36,210 nt of DNA from an uncultured Arsenicibacter sp. (GTDB lineage Bacteria > Bacteroidota > Bacteroidia > Cytophagales > Spirosomataceae). The notes beneath the pieces are model-generated. The model ran no database searches. It had not been told where the DNA came from and worked only from the letters and a program-made list of their open reading frames with translations. Below, in pieces: positions 13,521 through 22,601 of the stretch. Location: NCBI RefSeq assembly GCF_945952095.1, contig NZ_CAMFHL010000055.1, forward strand, positions 1-36,210, read 5' to 3'. The stretch's first letter is position 1. Each line of letters begins with the position of its first letter. Both the position numbers and the translations under genes were made by a program.

Positions 13521-15794
13521 ATGACGATTCCGGCGGGCTACGGCGAAAAATACCGAACCGAATTCAGATCGGTGAGTGTTACGGGAGACTATCCGCTAGG
13601 CTCCCGCAGCTTCCGTATTTCCTTCTACCGCCGCGGGTATTCGGGTTCGATCCTGGTTATGAAACCCGGTACCAGCCCCCTGAAACTGGCAACGGCCAGC
13701 GAAGGGCTGTTCGGGGTGGTGTCGATGCGGGCTACCTTTCAGCTTGTTTCCTACAATGATATCCCCTTGTCCGAGTTCTATGCCGACGACGACATGGGCA
13801 TGCTGGTGGTGATTACCGGGGGCATTGAATTCGCACAGACGGTATTCATGGGCTGGCTGACGCCGTATAAGGCTTCCCAGCCGTATAAGGGCGGTCAATA
13901 CGTAATCACCCTGGCGGCTCAGTGCGGGCTGGGGATGTTGCAGGATATTGATTACGACATTGCGCCGGGCAAAAACACGGTACACGATATCGTCTATAAC
14001 TGCCTGCTCAAAGTGGGTTACGAGTTGCCGCTGTGGAAGGCCAGCCCGGTCTACGAAGAAAGTCACCTGAACGGTGGCGCCCTGCCTTCACTCAATTACG
14101 ATGCCTGGAAAAACGCCCGCTTCAATACGCAGGCGTTCTACAAGAATAACGAGCGGGTCAGCTGCCTGGCTGTACTGGAGCGGTTCTGCAAGCCCAACTA
14201 CGTGCTCATGCAGTGGCAGGGATCGTGGCGGCTTTTGTACCGGCCGATGCTGGCTGACTACATGACCGGTATTACCTGGATACAGTACGATGATGCAGCC
14301 GACGAAACGCCGGCCGTATCCATACTTGATCCGCGGGTTTCGGTGAAAACCAATCAGGCCGCCAAACCGGTCTGGGGAGCTACCGAGGTAATCGAACCGG
14401 CCATCAAGCAGATCGAACTAACGGCCGAATACGGCGAGCTGGAAAACCGGCTGCCGAACGGTTATTTCTCCTCGGGCCTGTCGGGCTGGACGCTGGCAAA
14501 CGGTTCGTTTGTGCCGGTGCCGGTTGCCGTCGGTGACGGCACCGAAGACAGCCCGTTCGGGGCGGAGGTCTCCGGAAACGCCTACAGCCAGAACGTCAAT
14601 AAAAATACGTTCCTGCTCACCTTCTGGGCGCTGACTAAAACGATCAGTGTAACCCGCACGATCCGCACCGTTTCCGGCGTCAGAGCCGGACAGCCGGGGG
14701 CGGCAACCAACGCCGAAAAGCACATCATCGGGTTCAGCCTCGACTTCGTAAACACAGACTGCGCCGGTCCGCTGATAGCCATTAAGGCGGTGACCAGTCA
14801 GGGCGCTTACTACCTGACCCAGCAGGGTACATGGTCGAAAAAGGTAGAAGACGGCGAACTGAAGGCGGATAATACCTGGAAAACACAGAACGATGTTGTA
14901 TTGTCCAAACCGACGAGCGGCGAGGCGATGACGGTATCGGCAACCGAAACGGTGCCGGGTCTGGGCAACTACACGCTGACGGTCTATTTGTATCAGCCGG
15001 TTTCGCTGCCCGATTCAGAGCCAACGGCAAAAATTGTGTACCGGAATGCTAAACTCACGATTGAGGATTCCGGCTCGATCATCGCCGTGCGCGAAGTAAT
15101 CCGCGTGAAAACCGACGGCGTTGATCCGCTGTCCCGAAAGAAGAAAGCGAAAGAGACGCTGCTGATCTGTGATCAGACCAGCTACCATCAGGGGGCGGGC
15201 CAGCGGGAAAACGCGCTCATGCGCATTGACAACACACCGACCCGCCGGTGGTGGCAGAACGTGGGCGGAACCATCCGCAAAGACAAGATTCAAAACCATT
15301 TCGCGCTTGACTTCATCCGGCTTCAGGGACGGTTCGGTCCGGGTTACGACGGCGGTCTGATCGGTGAGCCGGGGCCGCTGGATGTGTTGAAGTTCATCGA
15401 AAACGACAACCAGCACGACATCATCCGCAGCTGGAGCTGGGATGCGCTGACGCGTCAGACCGATGTACGGACGGTACAGATTCTGAGCGTAACGGCCGGT
15501 ACCGGCATCAAGGCTCTCTGGGAATCGTCGGACGGCGCAAAGTTCACCATGCCCGACGATCTGGCCAGCTTCGGCAGTGACAACACAACCGTCACACCGC
15601 TGCCCCGTCAGAACGGCACACCCGTTACCGGTACGGCAGGCCAGTCTCCGTGGCTGGCGGCGCTGGAACAGATCCTGAAACGGATCCGCGACGCAAAAGG
15701 GGTGGTTATCCCGCCCGGACAGGCGGCGCCCGGCGGCATGGGTATCGTCGTAAGCGTGGGTGACAAAGTTATCAACCAGTCAGAACAGGTGTAA
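13521..15794 (+). CDS. tail hub/distal tail protein
   Basis: A 757-residue protein, first gene after the cargo island and therefore in the tail-tip position that follows the tape measure in siphoviruses. The N-terminal about 290 residues are beta-rich and contain GRxF-type hub features such as VFMGWLTPYKASQPYKGGQY and a region SCLAVLERFCKPNYVLMQW. A middle section beginning LPNGYFSSGLSGWTLANG at about residue 312 looks like an inserted jelly-roll carbohydrate-binding module. The C-terminal third returns to hub-like sequence (RRWWQNVGGTIRKDKIQNHF) and ends in a Gly/Pro-rich tail. The role (baseplate hub that carries fibres) is inferred from position and size; no enzymatic motif is visible. Confidence 0.7.
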   Translation: MTIPAGYGEKYRTEFRSVSVTGDYPLGSRSFRISFYRRGYSGSILVMKPGTSPLKLATASEGLFGVVSMRATFQLVSYNDIPLSEFYADDDMGMLVVITGGIEFAQTVFMGWLTPYKASQPYKGGQYVITLAAQCGLGMLQDIDYDIAPGKNTVHDIVYNCLLKVGYELPLWKASPVYEESHLNGGALPSLNYDAWKNARFNTQAFYKNNERVSCLAVLERFCKPNYVLMQWQGSWRLLYRPMLADYMTGITWIQYDDAADETPAVSILDPRVSVKTNQAAKPVWGATEVIEPAIKQIELTAEYGELENRLPNGYFSSGLSGWTLANGSFVPVPVAVGDGTEDSPFGAEVSGNAYSQNVNKNTFLLTFWALTKTISVTRTIRTVSGVRAGQPGAATNAEKHIIGFSLDFVNTDCAGPLIAIKAVTSQGAYYLTQQGTWSKKVEDGELKADNTWKTQNDVVLSKPTSGEAMTVSATETVPGLGNYTLTVYLYQPVSLPDSEPTAKIVYRNAKLTIEDSGSIIAVREVIRVKTDGVDPLSRKKKAKETLLICDQTSYHQGAGQRENALMRIDNTPTRRWWQNVGGTIRKDKIQNHFALDFIRLQGRFGPGYDGGLIGEPGPLDVLKFIENDNQHDIIRSWSWDALTRQTDVRTVQILSVTAGTGIKALWESSDGAKFTMPDDLASFGSDNTTVTPLPRQNGTPVTGTAGQSPWLAALEQILKRIRDAKGVVIPPGQAAPGGMGIVVSVGDKVINQSEQV

Positions 15795-16637
15795 ATGGAC
15801 GGCTATCAGCTATACTACAAAGATCTGGCGCTGCACAATAACGTGGAGTTTGCCCTGTCGCTGGATATGACTCTGGCCGGCATTACGGATCCCGGTACCG
15901 GAGAGGTCGTCAGCCAGACCAGCCCCCTGTTTTCGGTCGGTCGTGACGGCAACCCGATTCCGGAAGGCGTCTACCGGGTATACTGGCGGTATCTGGACGA
16001 AGAATGGAAAGATAAGCAGTACGACACATTCCTGTGCGGGAATCCGGCGATTGATGCGGAGGATGTGGTGTCGATCACCGTCATTGAGCCAATTGGATCA
16101 GGTATTATCTACGGCATTTCAAATGACGGCACCATTGCCGGTATCGGCCATACGCAGACCGGTACCACGTTCACGGTTGACGCCAACGGTGATCCGCTAC
16201 AGCTGGATAAGAAGTACTATATCTTCTACAAAACAGCCGACGGGGCATGGACGAGCGACAACGCGCAGGAGGCCTCCACGGCGACGGGCTACGAATGGCC
16301 GGATTTCATGACCGGTCAGGGGTTACCATCCGCGGCGACCGGTACTAGTGGCCTGACCCATTATCTGGATACGCTGACCAAAAAGCTGTACAAAAAGGAA
16401 GAAACGGGCTGGATCTTCAAGGGAGGTCTCGGCGATCCGAACCACTACTCGCACGTGCAGACGTTCGCGTCGTCCGACTGGGCAATCGGACACAACCTCG
16501 GCTATAAGCCCGGCGGCATCGTCGTGCATGATACGGCCGGCAACGAATGGGAACCCGACGTGACCTACGTCGATAACAATAACCTGATTTTACACTTTGG
16601 CCTCAGCTCCTTTACGGGGACGGCCGAACTTTCATAA
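15795..16637 (+). CDS. tail fibre/receptor-binding protein
   Basis: A 280-residue protein starting directly after the hub stop. The N-terminal region (MDGYQLYYKDLALHNNVEF) is likely the attachment part. Two beta-rich units with similar wording occur: EGVYRVYWRYLDEEWKDKQYD and KKYYIFYKTADGAWTSDN. The C-terminal about 60 residues (DWAIGHNLGYKPGGIVVHD through LHFG) form a domain seen at the ends of many phage fibre proteins, as in the next gene (LLHNLGTKAIGLFM). Probably located at the tail tip. Confidence 0.7.
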   Translation: MDGYQLYYKDLALHNNVEFALSLDMTLAGITDPGTGEVVSQTSPLFSVGRDGNPIPEGVYRVYWRYLDEEWKDKQYDTFLCGNPAIDAEDVVSITVIEPIGSGIIYGISNDGTIAGIGHTQTGTTFTVDANGDPLQLDKKYYIFYKTADGAWTSDNAQEASTATGYEWPDFMTGQGLPSAATGTSGLTHYLDTLTKKLYKKEETGWIFKGGLGDPNHYSHVQTFASSDWAIGHNLGYKPGGIVVHDTAGNEWEPDVTYVDNNNLILHFGLSSFTGTAELS

Positions 16638-16639
16638 CC

Positions 16640-17572
16640 ATGGCCAAAAAGAAAAGTAACGGCATTGATCTGGTAGGCTCCGAGCTTCAGAACGCCCGGA
16701 TGCACAACCTGGGCACCGCTCCGGCATCGCCCGGCGTCGGTCAGGTCTGGTACAATACCACCGACGGGTATTTATACCTGCGGGATGGCAGCGGTAACCG
16801 GCAGCTGACGACGCTGACTCAGGTGCTCGGCCTACGCCTTGATCAGTTCACGGCACCGAACGTGGCACTTTCCATGGCCAATCAGCGCATTATCAACCTG
16901 CTGGACCCGACTAACCCGCAGGATGCAGCCACCAAGGCCTACGTTGATGCACTGATATCCGGTATGCGCTGGAAAGACGCTGCCCGCGTCGGCTCGACTA
17001 CCAATATCAGTCTCTCTGGTCTCCAGACAATCGACGGGGTGACAGTGGCCGCCGGCGACCGCGTGGCGGTCATGGGCCAGACGACTGGCAGCCAGAACGG
17101 GATCTACGTCGCAGCCTCCGGAGCCTGGGCGCGGTCTGAGGATGCGAATACATCGGCGGAGGTGTTTGCCATGTCGTTTTTCGTGTCCGAGGGGACGAAC
17201 AACGGCAATAAGGTGTATGTCTGTACGACCGATGCGCCGATTTCGCTTGGCTCAACCGCGCTGGCCTTTTCGCTGATTGGCTCATCAACCTCATTCACGC
17301 AGGGTACAGGCATTCTGATTTCGGGCAATCAGATCAGCATCGATACCAGCGTGGTTACCCGTAAGGTGGTTGGTCAGGTAGGTAATGGTTCCTCGACCAG
17401 CTTTACCCTTCTGCATAACCTGGGGACCAAGGCAATCGGTTTGTTCATGCGCAAGGTGAGCACCGACGAAGCGTGGGACCCTGATTTTACGACCCCGACC
17501 ATTAATACGGTAACGGTAAACTTCTATACCGCACCGACGACAAATGAATTTGAGATCGTCATTTTCGGGTAA
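16640..17572 (+). CDS. tail fibre protein with DAATKAYVD motif
   Basis: A 310-residue fibre protein. It has an N-terminal module (GTAPASPGVGQVWYNTTDGY, LYLRDGSGNR) and the trimer-fibre motif MANQRIINLLDPTNPQDAAT followed by KAYVDA that is common in tail fibres. A middle part VAAGDRVAVMGQTTGSQNGI is widely shared by fibre shafts. The C-terminal HNLGTKAIGLFM domain resembles the end of the preceding protein. It lies two bases after that gene and would be co-translated with it. Confidence 0.82.
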   Translation: MAKKKSNGIDLVGSELQNARMHNLGTAPASPGVGQVWYNTTDGYLYLRDGSGNRQLTTLTQVLGLRLDQFTAPNVALSMANQRIINLLDPTNPQDAATKAYVDALISGMRWKDAARVGSTTNISLSGLQTIDGVTVAAGDRVAVMGQTTGSQNGIYVAASGAWARSEDANTSAEVFAMSFFVSEGTNNGNKVYVCTTDAPISLGSTALAFSLIGSSTSFTQGTGILISGNQISIDTSVVTRKVVGQVGNGSSTSFTLLHNLGTKAIGLFMRKVSTDEAWDPDFTTPTINTVTVNFYTAPTTNEFEIVIFG

Positions 17573-17578
17573 ATCATC

Positions 17579-20365
17579 ATGGCCAGAAAACTAGGTAATC
17601 CCGGCAAAACTCCGGTCACCGGTGATGTGTGGACCTGGGACGGCAGCAACATGAGCCTGATGGCTCCGCCGAGCGGTGCAGCTGTCACAGCCAATTTTAC
17701 GCAGCCCGTCCCTACCCAGTCCGTCACGGCGTCCCTGAGCAGCACCCGCTGGATGACGGTCGGCATGATCGTCTATATCAGTAACGGCGGGTACTATGAA
17801 GTAACGGCGGTGGGGTCGATCACGGCCGCAACGCTGAAAAACCTGGGCTACAGCGGCAACCGTGTGGAGAACTCAACCATCCTGGCGGGTAACGGCGTGG
17901 TCGCGGCCGGTTTGAAGGGTGTTGACGGGAAGGGGATTATTTCGGCCAGCGTCGATCCGTCTGCCGGCGATGGCAGTAACGGCGACTACTGGTACAACCA
18001 GAATACCTACACCTTTTTCGGGCCGAAATCGGGCGGCGCCTGGCCTGCCGGTATTTCGACAAAGGGAGCGGACGGGAAAAACATCGAGCTACAGGTCAGT
18101 GCCACGCATATCCAATGGCGCAAAGTCGGCGATACGGCATGGACCAACCTGATTGCTTTTTCCAGCTTACAGGGAGCACAGGGACCGCAGGGGCCGGATA
18201 ATATTATTCGCTTCAACGTCTCGAACGGGCCGAACGTGTTCCGGCGGCTGGTTACCCTGCCGTCATCCAATGACGGAACTTACGACGAGACGATTATTCA
18301 GGGCAGTTTCGGGGGCTGGGGGGCTGGCAACAAAACAACCTTTTTCGGCCGGTTCAGCAACCGGGCCGCGTTCACGTATCACTACTGGTACATCGGCCAG
18401 CAGACGCAGGCCAGTATCAGAGCCTACCAGCAGGCCGATGGCAGTGTAGTAGTTGGATTGTGGACGCCGGTGACGTTCTCCTCGGCCGGCCTGCATGTCT
18501 TCAGTTCGCAGGTGTATGCGGACACGTCAGCTACCCAGATTAGCCCGTCGGGTACGCTGATCTTTGACTCGGCAAACCAGACGAGCTATCCGGCTTCCTG
18601 GCGGCTGGATGATGGTGGTTTCCGCATTGAAACCGGTCTGGTTTCGACCCGGCGGTTTTCAACGGCGCTGACGGCTATGCCATCGGGCTATTTATCGAGC
18701 CGGAATGCGTTGCCGATCGTTCGCGCAAATGATACGGGCGAAGAACACAAGGTGACGTGGGCTGACTTTAAGGCATTTTTGTCGGCAACCTCCACGCTGA
18801 TTCCGGATCAGTCGGGCAGCACCTCCGCGGCGTTCAGTCTGAATCTGGCGCTGTACTTCAGCGATCCGACGGGCCATCCGCTGAGCTATTCGGTTTCGGG
18901 CAACCCGGGCGGCACCTCAGCGGCCAGTAACGGGGTCTTCAACGGTACGCCCGCGCAGGCAGGTACGTTCAACGTGCTGGTTACTGTGACGGACATTATG
19001 AGCTGGACGTATACCCGCTCGTTTGTCTTCACCGTGATCGGGTCGGCGGTGAATAAGCTATACTACGACTGGGACAGCGGCACGAAAGGTTACTGGGCGT
19101 ATGCACAGGTATCGGACATCAGTACGTCGGTGGCGTACGAGGTTTTACTTACCCCGCTTTCGGGTCAGTCAGGCGCTCCGGCGGCAACGTACCGCACAAT
19201 GGAAGGCGGAAGCTGGACGCTGGGCGGAGTGACCTACAACCGCCGGTATCAGTACCCTCCGGCCTTTGCAGGCGGGGCTGATGTGAATCCGGGCTGGTGG
19301 CGGCAACGGGTGCGGAAGGTATCGGATACCAATGTTGCCCGGCAGGCCGACGTACAGCTGATTGCGGGCAGTAACAGCAGCGCGGATATAACCAATAACT
19401 CACCGTATGTGCCGCCGGGCAACAACCCGCCGGTATGGGGCAGTATCCCCAATCAGACATTTTCCCGCAAACGGGCAGCCAGTTATACAGTTCCGGCGGC
19501 AACGGATCCGGAAGGTGGCCTACTGAGCTATTCTATTACGGGCCTGCCTGACGGGTTGTCGTTCAATCCGTCGTCGCGTCAGATTTCGGGCATTCCTACC
19601 ACACTAGGAACGTACCTGGTGACGATAACCGCGACCGATCCGGCAGGGCAGTCAGCAGGACAATCATTCTATATTATTGTGGCCGTTTCGCTGTGCTCGG
19701 ACTTCCGGCAGTACACCTCCGGCGATAACGTGGGCAGTTCGTCGCTGGTCTATGAGTATAACAACGGCAGCGGGTATCCGCGGGCGTTCGCGTCAACCGA
19801 TGAGCTGGTAACGCTCATGAATGCGAATACCAGTGTCAATTTTGACTTTGTCAGGGTGACCGGTGGCAACTGGGCATCAGGGAGCCGGATTTGGGGCACC
19901 AACAACCCGACGATTATTGACAATGCCAACGCCAATCCCGGTACGGCCCCGAGTCCGGCGCTCTATAACGTCGATGAGGCTGGCTGGTGGGCCAGAAACC
20001 CGGTCTATTCGGGCGGCGTGCTTCAGTCGGTGGATATGTACCGGACGGATACCTGCGGCTATATCGTGGAGATTCAGGCCTGGTCGGCATCCACCATTGC
20101 GCCCGTTGTCGGGTCGGCTACCATTTTCAATCCGTCGGTACAGTGGTCGGCCGGCAAGGCGCAGGTGATTAACTCGGCCAGTCCTTCCATACCGTCGGGG
20201 TATACGCTCTATTACTGGACGGACGGGTCCACCCCGACGACCAGCCTGCCGGCCAGCTATGATTACGATACCGGCGACGTAGTGACGATCTACGCCGCTA
20301 TCACCAATAATCCGGACCCGATACAGGGAAATTTCAGCGCTGCTTATTCAGTAATCCAATTCTAA
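17579..20365 (+). CDS. large multidomain tail fibre with Ig/cadherin-like domains
   Basis: A 928-residue protein, probably a long tail fibre. Parts in order: a fibre module at about residues 38-110 (TRWMTVGMIVYISNGGYYEV...) that recurs in the 22602 gene; a short collagen-like run GAQGPQGPDN near residue 200; a middle part with a glycan-binding-like look; two dystroglycan/cadherin-like Ig domains, one near 420-490 and a clear one at about 620-705 (PPVWGSIPNQTF, then SITGLPDGLSFNPSSRQISG); and a C-terminal about 80-residue module shared with the next gene. The stop overlaps the next start by one base (TAATG). Function in surface binding is inferred. Confidence 0.78.
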   Translation: MARKLGNPGKTPVTGDVWTWDGSNMSLMAPPSGAAVTANFTQPVPTQSVTASLSSTRWMTVGMIVYISNGGYYEVTAVGSITAATLKNLGYSGNRVENSTILAGNGVVAAGLKGVDGKGIISASVDPSAGDGSNGDYWYNQNTYTFFGPKSGGAWPAGISTKGADGKNIELQVSATHIQWRKVGDTAWTNLIAFSSLQGAQGPQGPDNIIRFNVSNGPNVFRRLVTLPSSNDGTYDETIIQGSFGGWGAGNKTTFFGRFSNRAAFTYHYWYIGQQTQASIRAYQQADGSVVVGLWTPVTFSSAGLHVFSSQVYADTSATQISPSGTLIFDSANQTSYPASWRLDDGGFRIETGLVSTRRFSTALTAMPSGYLSSRNALPIVRANDTGEEHKVTWADFKAFLSATSTLIPDQSGSTSAAFSLNLALYFSDPTGHPLSYSVSGNPGGTSAASNGVFNGTPAQAGTFNVLVTVTDIMSWTYTRSFVFTVIGSAVNKLYYDWDSGTKGYWAYAQVSDISTSVAYEVLLTPLSGQSGAPAATYRTMEGGSWTLGGVTYNRRYQYPPAFAGGADVNPGWWRQRVRKVSDTNVARQADVQLIAGSNSSADITNNSPYVPPGNNPPVWGSIPNQTFSRKRAASYTVPAATDPEGGLLSYSITGLPDGLSFNPSSRQISGIPTTLGTYLVTITATDPAGQSAGQSFYIIVAVSLCSDFRQYTSGDNVGSSSLVYEYNNGSGYPRAFASTDELVTLMNANTSVNFDFVRVTGGNWASGSRIWGTNNPTIIDNANANPGTAPSPALYNVDEAGWWARNPVYSGGVLQSVDMYRTDTCGYIVEIQAWSASTIAPVVGSATIFNPSVQWSAGKAQVINSASPSIPSGYTLYYWTDGSTPTTSLPASYDYDTGDVVTIYAAITNNPDPIQGNFSAAYSVIQF

Positions 20366-21126
20366 TGAACACAGAGATAGACAAATTACTCAGTCAGTTT
20401 CCGCCCGGCGTCATGGTGCTGGTTTTTGACGGTGCCTTGAACCTGATCGCTGCGCATAAAACGCCGGTCAAACCGGTTGTTGTTGCGCCGCAGCCCGGCA
20501 TACCGCCGGTCGGGGTGACAGAACCAGCTGCACCGGCGGTATACCTGGTCACTGCGCTCTATGAGCCGGAATCGGGTAAGATCATCGCGCAGGCGGACGG
20601 GGATGATGTGCTGTTCGCTATCTCAGGCCTTCGGGACTGGTCGGCCGACAGTGAGTTTGACGTGCCCGCCTATCAGGTTCGTGAGGGGAAAACCTTCGAG
20701 GTCCAGGCGAAGTGGCTGATAAACGGCGAACCGGTAATCCGGACAACGTCGGTTAATCTGGCTGCTTACCGGGATCAGCTGCCGGTTCTGCCGGATAGCC
20801 CGCCCCCGGCAGTAGCCGGACCGGCTGTTTCCGCACCGGTTAGCCGGTCGGATCCGGGTGATGTAGTCGGTAGCCGGCACCTGTTCGACCCGGTGGTCGA
20901 ATTCAAAGACGGCAAAGCCCGTATCCGCAATCAGGTGCAGCACGATACGATCCTGTACTGGATTGACGGCGGATGTCCGGAGCGGGAACTGTCAACGGAG
21001 TACCGGTACAGCGCCGGCGATCAGGTAACGATCTATGCGGCAAAAACGGATAACGAGGATGTGATCCTCGGCAATTTTCAACCGGCCTATGCGGTCATAA
21101 CCATTCCTGACGATGCAGGCGAATAA
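20365..21126 (+). CDS. fibre-associated protein sharing the C-terminal module of its neighbour
   Basis: A 253-residue protein. Its N-terminus (LSQFPPGVMVLVFDGALNLI) is short, followed by a Pro/Val-rich linker, a central beta domain (EPESGKIIAQADGDDVLFAI) and another Pro-rich linker. The last about 77 residues (FDPVVEFKDGKARIRNQ, ILYWIDGG, GDQVTIYAAKTDNEDVILGN) align with the end of the preceding 928-residue fibre. The shared module suggests a common docking or capping role. Coupled to both neighbours by overlaps. Confidence 0.65.
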   Translation: MNTEIDKLLSQFPPGVMVLVFDGALNLIAAHKTPVKPVVVAPQPGIPPVGVTEPAAPAVYLVTALYEPESGKIIAQADGDDVLFAISGLRDWSADSEFDVPAYQVREGKTFEVQAKWLINGEPVIRTTSVNLAAYRDQLPVLPDSPPPAVAGPAVSAPVSRSDPGDVVGSRHLFDPVVEFKDGKARIRNQVQHDTILYWIDGGCPERELSTEYRYSAGDQVTIYAAKTDNEDVILGNFQPAYAVITIPDDAGE

Positions 21127-22600
21127 GCCAACCTTCCTGAGCCGTGACCCGTGGTATGAGGTCGGTTCAATTAATGCCCCGGCCCTGACGCTGCCCGACG
21201 GGAAGATACACATCACCTCCCGGAAACGGGTGGCGGTGTCAGTCGCGTCGATGATCGGCCGCTGCGGGGTAAAAGCGGTAAAGGATTCGGGAGCCCCGAC
21301 GCAGTATCAGTACATGTGGTCGCGGAATGCCGAATGGCTTTCCTCCGGTATTGGTCCGACACCGAACGTAGGAAACGAGGCCAGCGCCTACGACGAAACA
21401 ACGGTCCGCAATCTTGCGCGCTCGAAGCCGTGCGTGTATGCAGAAGGCAACGATTTTCAGGAGGGTGTGCTGGCGATGCCGGAAACGTCGAGCCAGTTTC
21501 AGTGGTGGATGGATGAGCGGCGGCTGATGTACCAGAATCCGTCGTACAATCCGAACGGCTACACCCGCCGGGATCACGGTGGCCACGGCTCGCCTGTTAC
21601 CTACCAGGGCGGGGTTGGCGGACGCTGGCGGGATAGCGGCGGGGGGAACGTATCTCCGGTCAATTCCTACTACATCAATATGTACGCCGGTCAGGCTGCT
21701 GCGCGGGCGATGTCAGCGGGCTATCACAACACGATCGAGCCGCTTGGTGTGGGTACCAACCTGAAATTTTATTGCGATCGTCCGGATTACGCAGTCGATT
21801 ACTACATCAAGAAACACGCGATGGAGATCATCGGCAAGGGCCTCGGGAAAGCCGGCGGTCTCGGCCCCGGCTACCTGACGTACACGCCCTGGGGGAAAGT
21901 AGAAGGGATTGATCCGGCGGCGCATGACCTGCACAACAACATCTACACGAAGCGCAGGATTACCAGTCCGGCGGGGTATGCAGTGACGACCACCCACCCG
22001 CGCGTCGATTACGACTACTATGTTGGCTGCGTGTTCATTCTGGGCTTTGTGATGTGCTCGGGCTATGTGCCCTTTGATGATGACGAACGCTACGGGGCCG
22101 ACCCGAACCTGATGACTACGCTCAACCCGGCGGGTAATCCGAACCGGGACCGGTACGTGGGTTGGGAGCCGGATGTGGCCGGTACGTCGGCGCCGGTGGT
22201 CAGCTCCGGCGGCTTCTACGAAGAGCCGTGCCGGTGGATTGATGCCGGTTACGAGGCAGCGTACTACTATTCCCAGATGGACCGCACGGCCGGTCAGCCC
22301 TGGCAGTATATGTCTTACAAAGAGGGATCCGGCTCATTCATTTCCGTTCAGTCAAACGGAACGGATATCCTGTACCACGCCGCTGCCAACGACGGACCAC
22401 ACGCCACATTTGCCGGTGCCCGTCGCGGACGTGGTGACTGCATGTACCGGGTGTCGGGTAACGCGCTCGACTGGTTCTATTTCGATCCGAGCCGGCCGAA
22501 AACCGACAAACGCACCATCACGGCGCAGGTTGGCGGCAGTCAGTTTCAGATTCCAAACGCAAAGGGTATGACGCTCTACGTCATGCGGGAAACAATCTAA
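21113..22600 (+). CDS. phage tail-region protein of unknown fold
   Basis: A 495-residue protein that is rich in Tyr, Trp, Gly and Asn but has no motif I recognise. Notable stretches are FQWWMDERRLMYQNPSYNP, RRDHGGHGSPVTYQGG, YYVGCVFILGFVMCSGYVP and the final FQIPNAKGMTLYVMRET. No signal peptide or membrane segment. The aromatic content, the run SSQFQWWMDE and position among fibre genes suggest a glycan-binding or glycan-cleaving receptor protein, but catalytic residues cannot be named. It overlaps the previous gene by 14 bases. Confidence 0.7.
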   Translation: MQANKPTFLSRDPWYEVGSINAPALTLPDGKIHITSRKRVAVSVASMIGRCGVKAVKDSGAPTQYQYMWSRNAEWLSSGIGPTPNVGNEASAYDETTVRNLARSKPCVYAEGNDFQEGVLAMPETSSQFQWWMDERRLMYQNPSYNPNGYTRRDHGGHGSPVTYQGGVGGRWRDSGGGNVSPVNSYYINMYAGQAAARAMSAGYHNTIEPLGVGTNLKFYCDRPDYAVDYYIKKHAMEIIGKGLGKAGGLGPGYLTYTPWGKVEGIDPAAHDLHNNIYTKRRITSPAGYAVTTTHPRVDYDYYVGCVFILGFVMCSGYVPFDDDERYGADPNLMTTLNPAGNPNRDRYVGWEPDVAGTSAPVVSSGGFYEEPCRWIDAGYEAAYYYSQMDRTAGQPWQYMSYKEGSGSFISVQSNGTDILYHAAANDGPHATFAGARRGRGDCMYRVSGNALDWFYFDPSRPKTDKRTITAQVGGSQFQIPNAKGMTLYVMRETI

Positions 22601-22601
22601 T

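Noticed and set aside
18170..18200. Collagen-like domain in the large fibre
   Set aside because: Only two or three Gly-X-Y triplets are present, too short to call a collagen helix.
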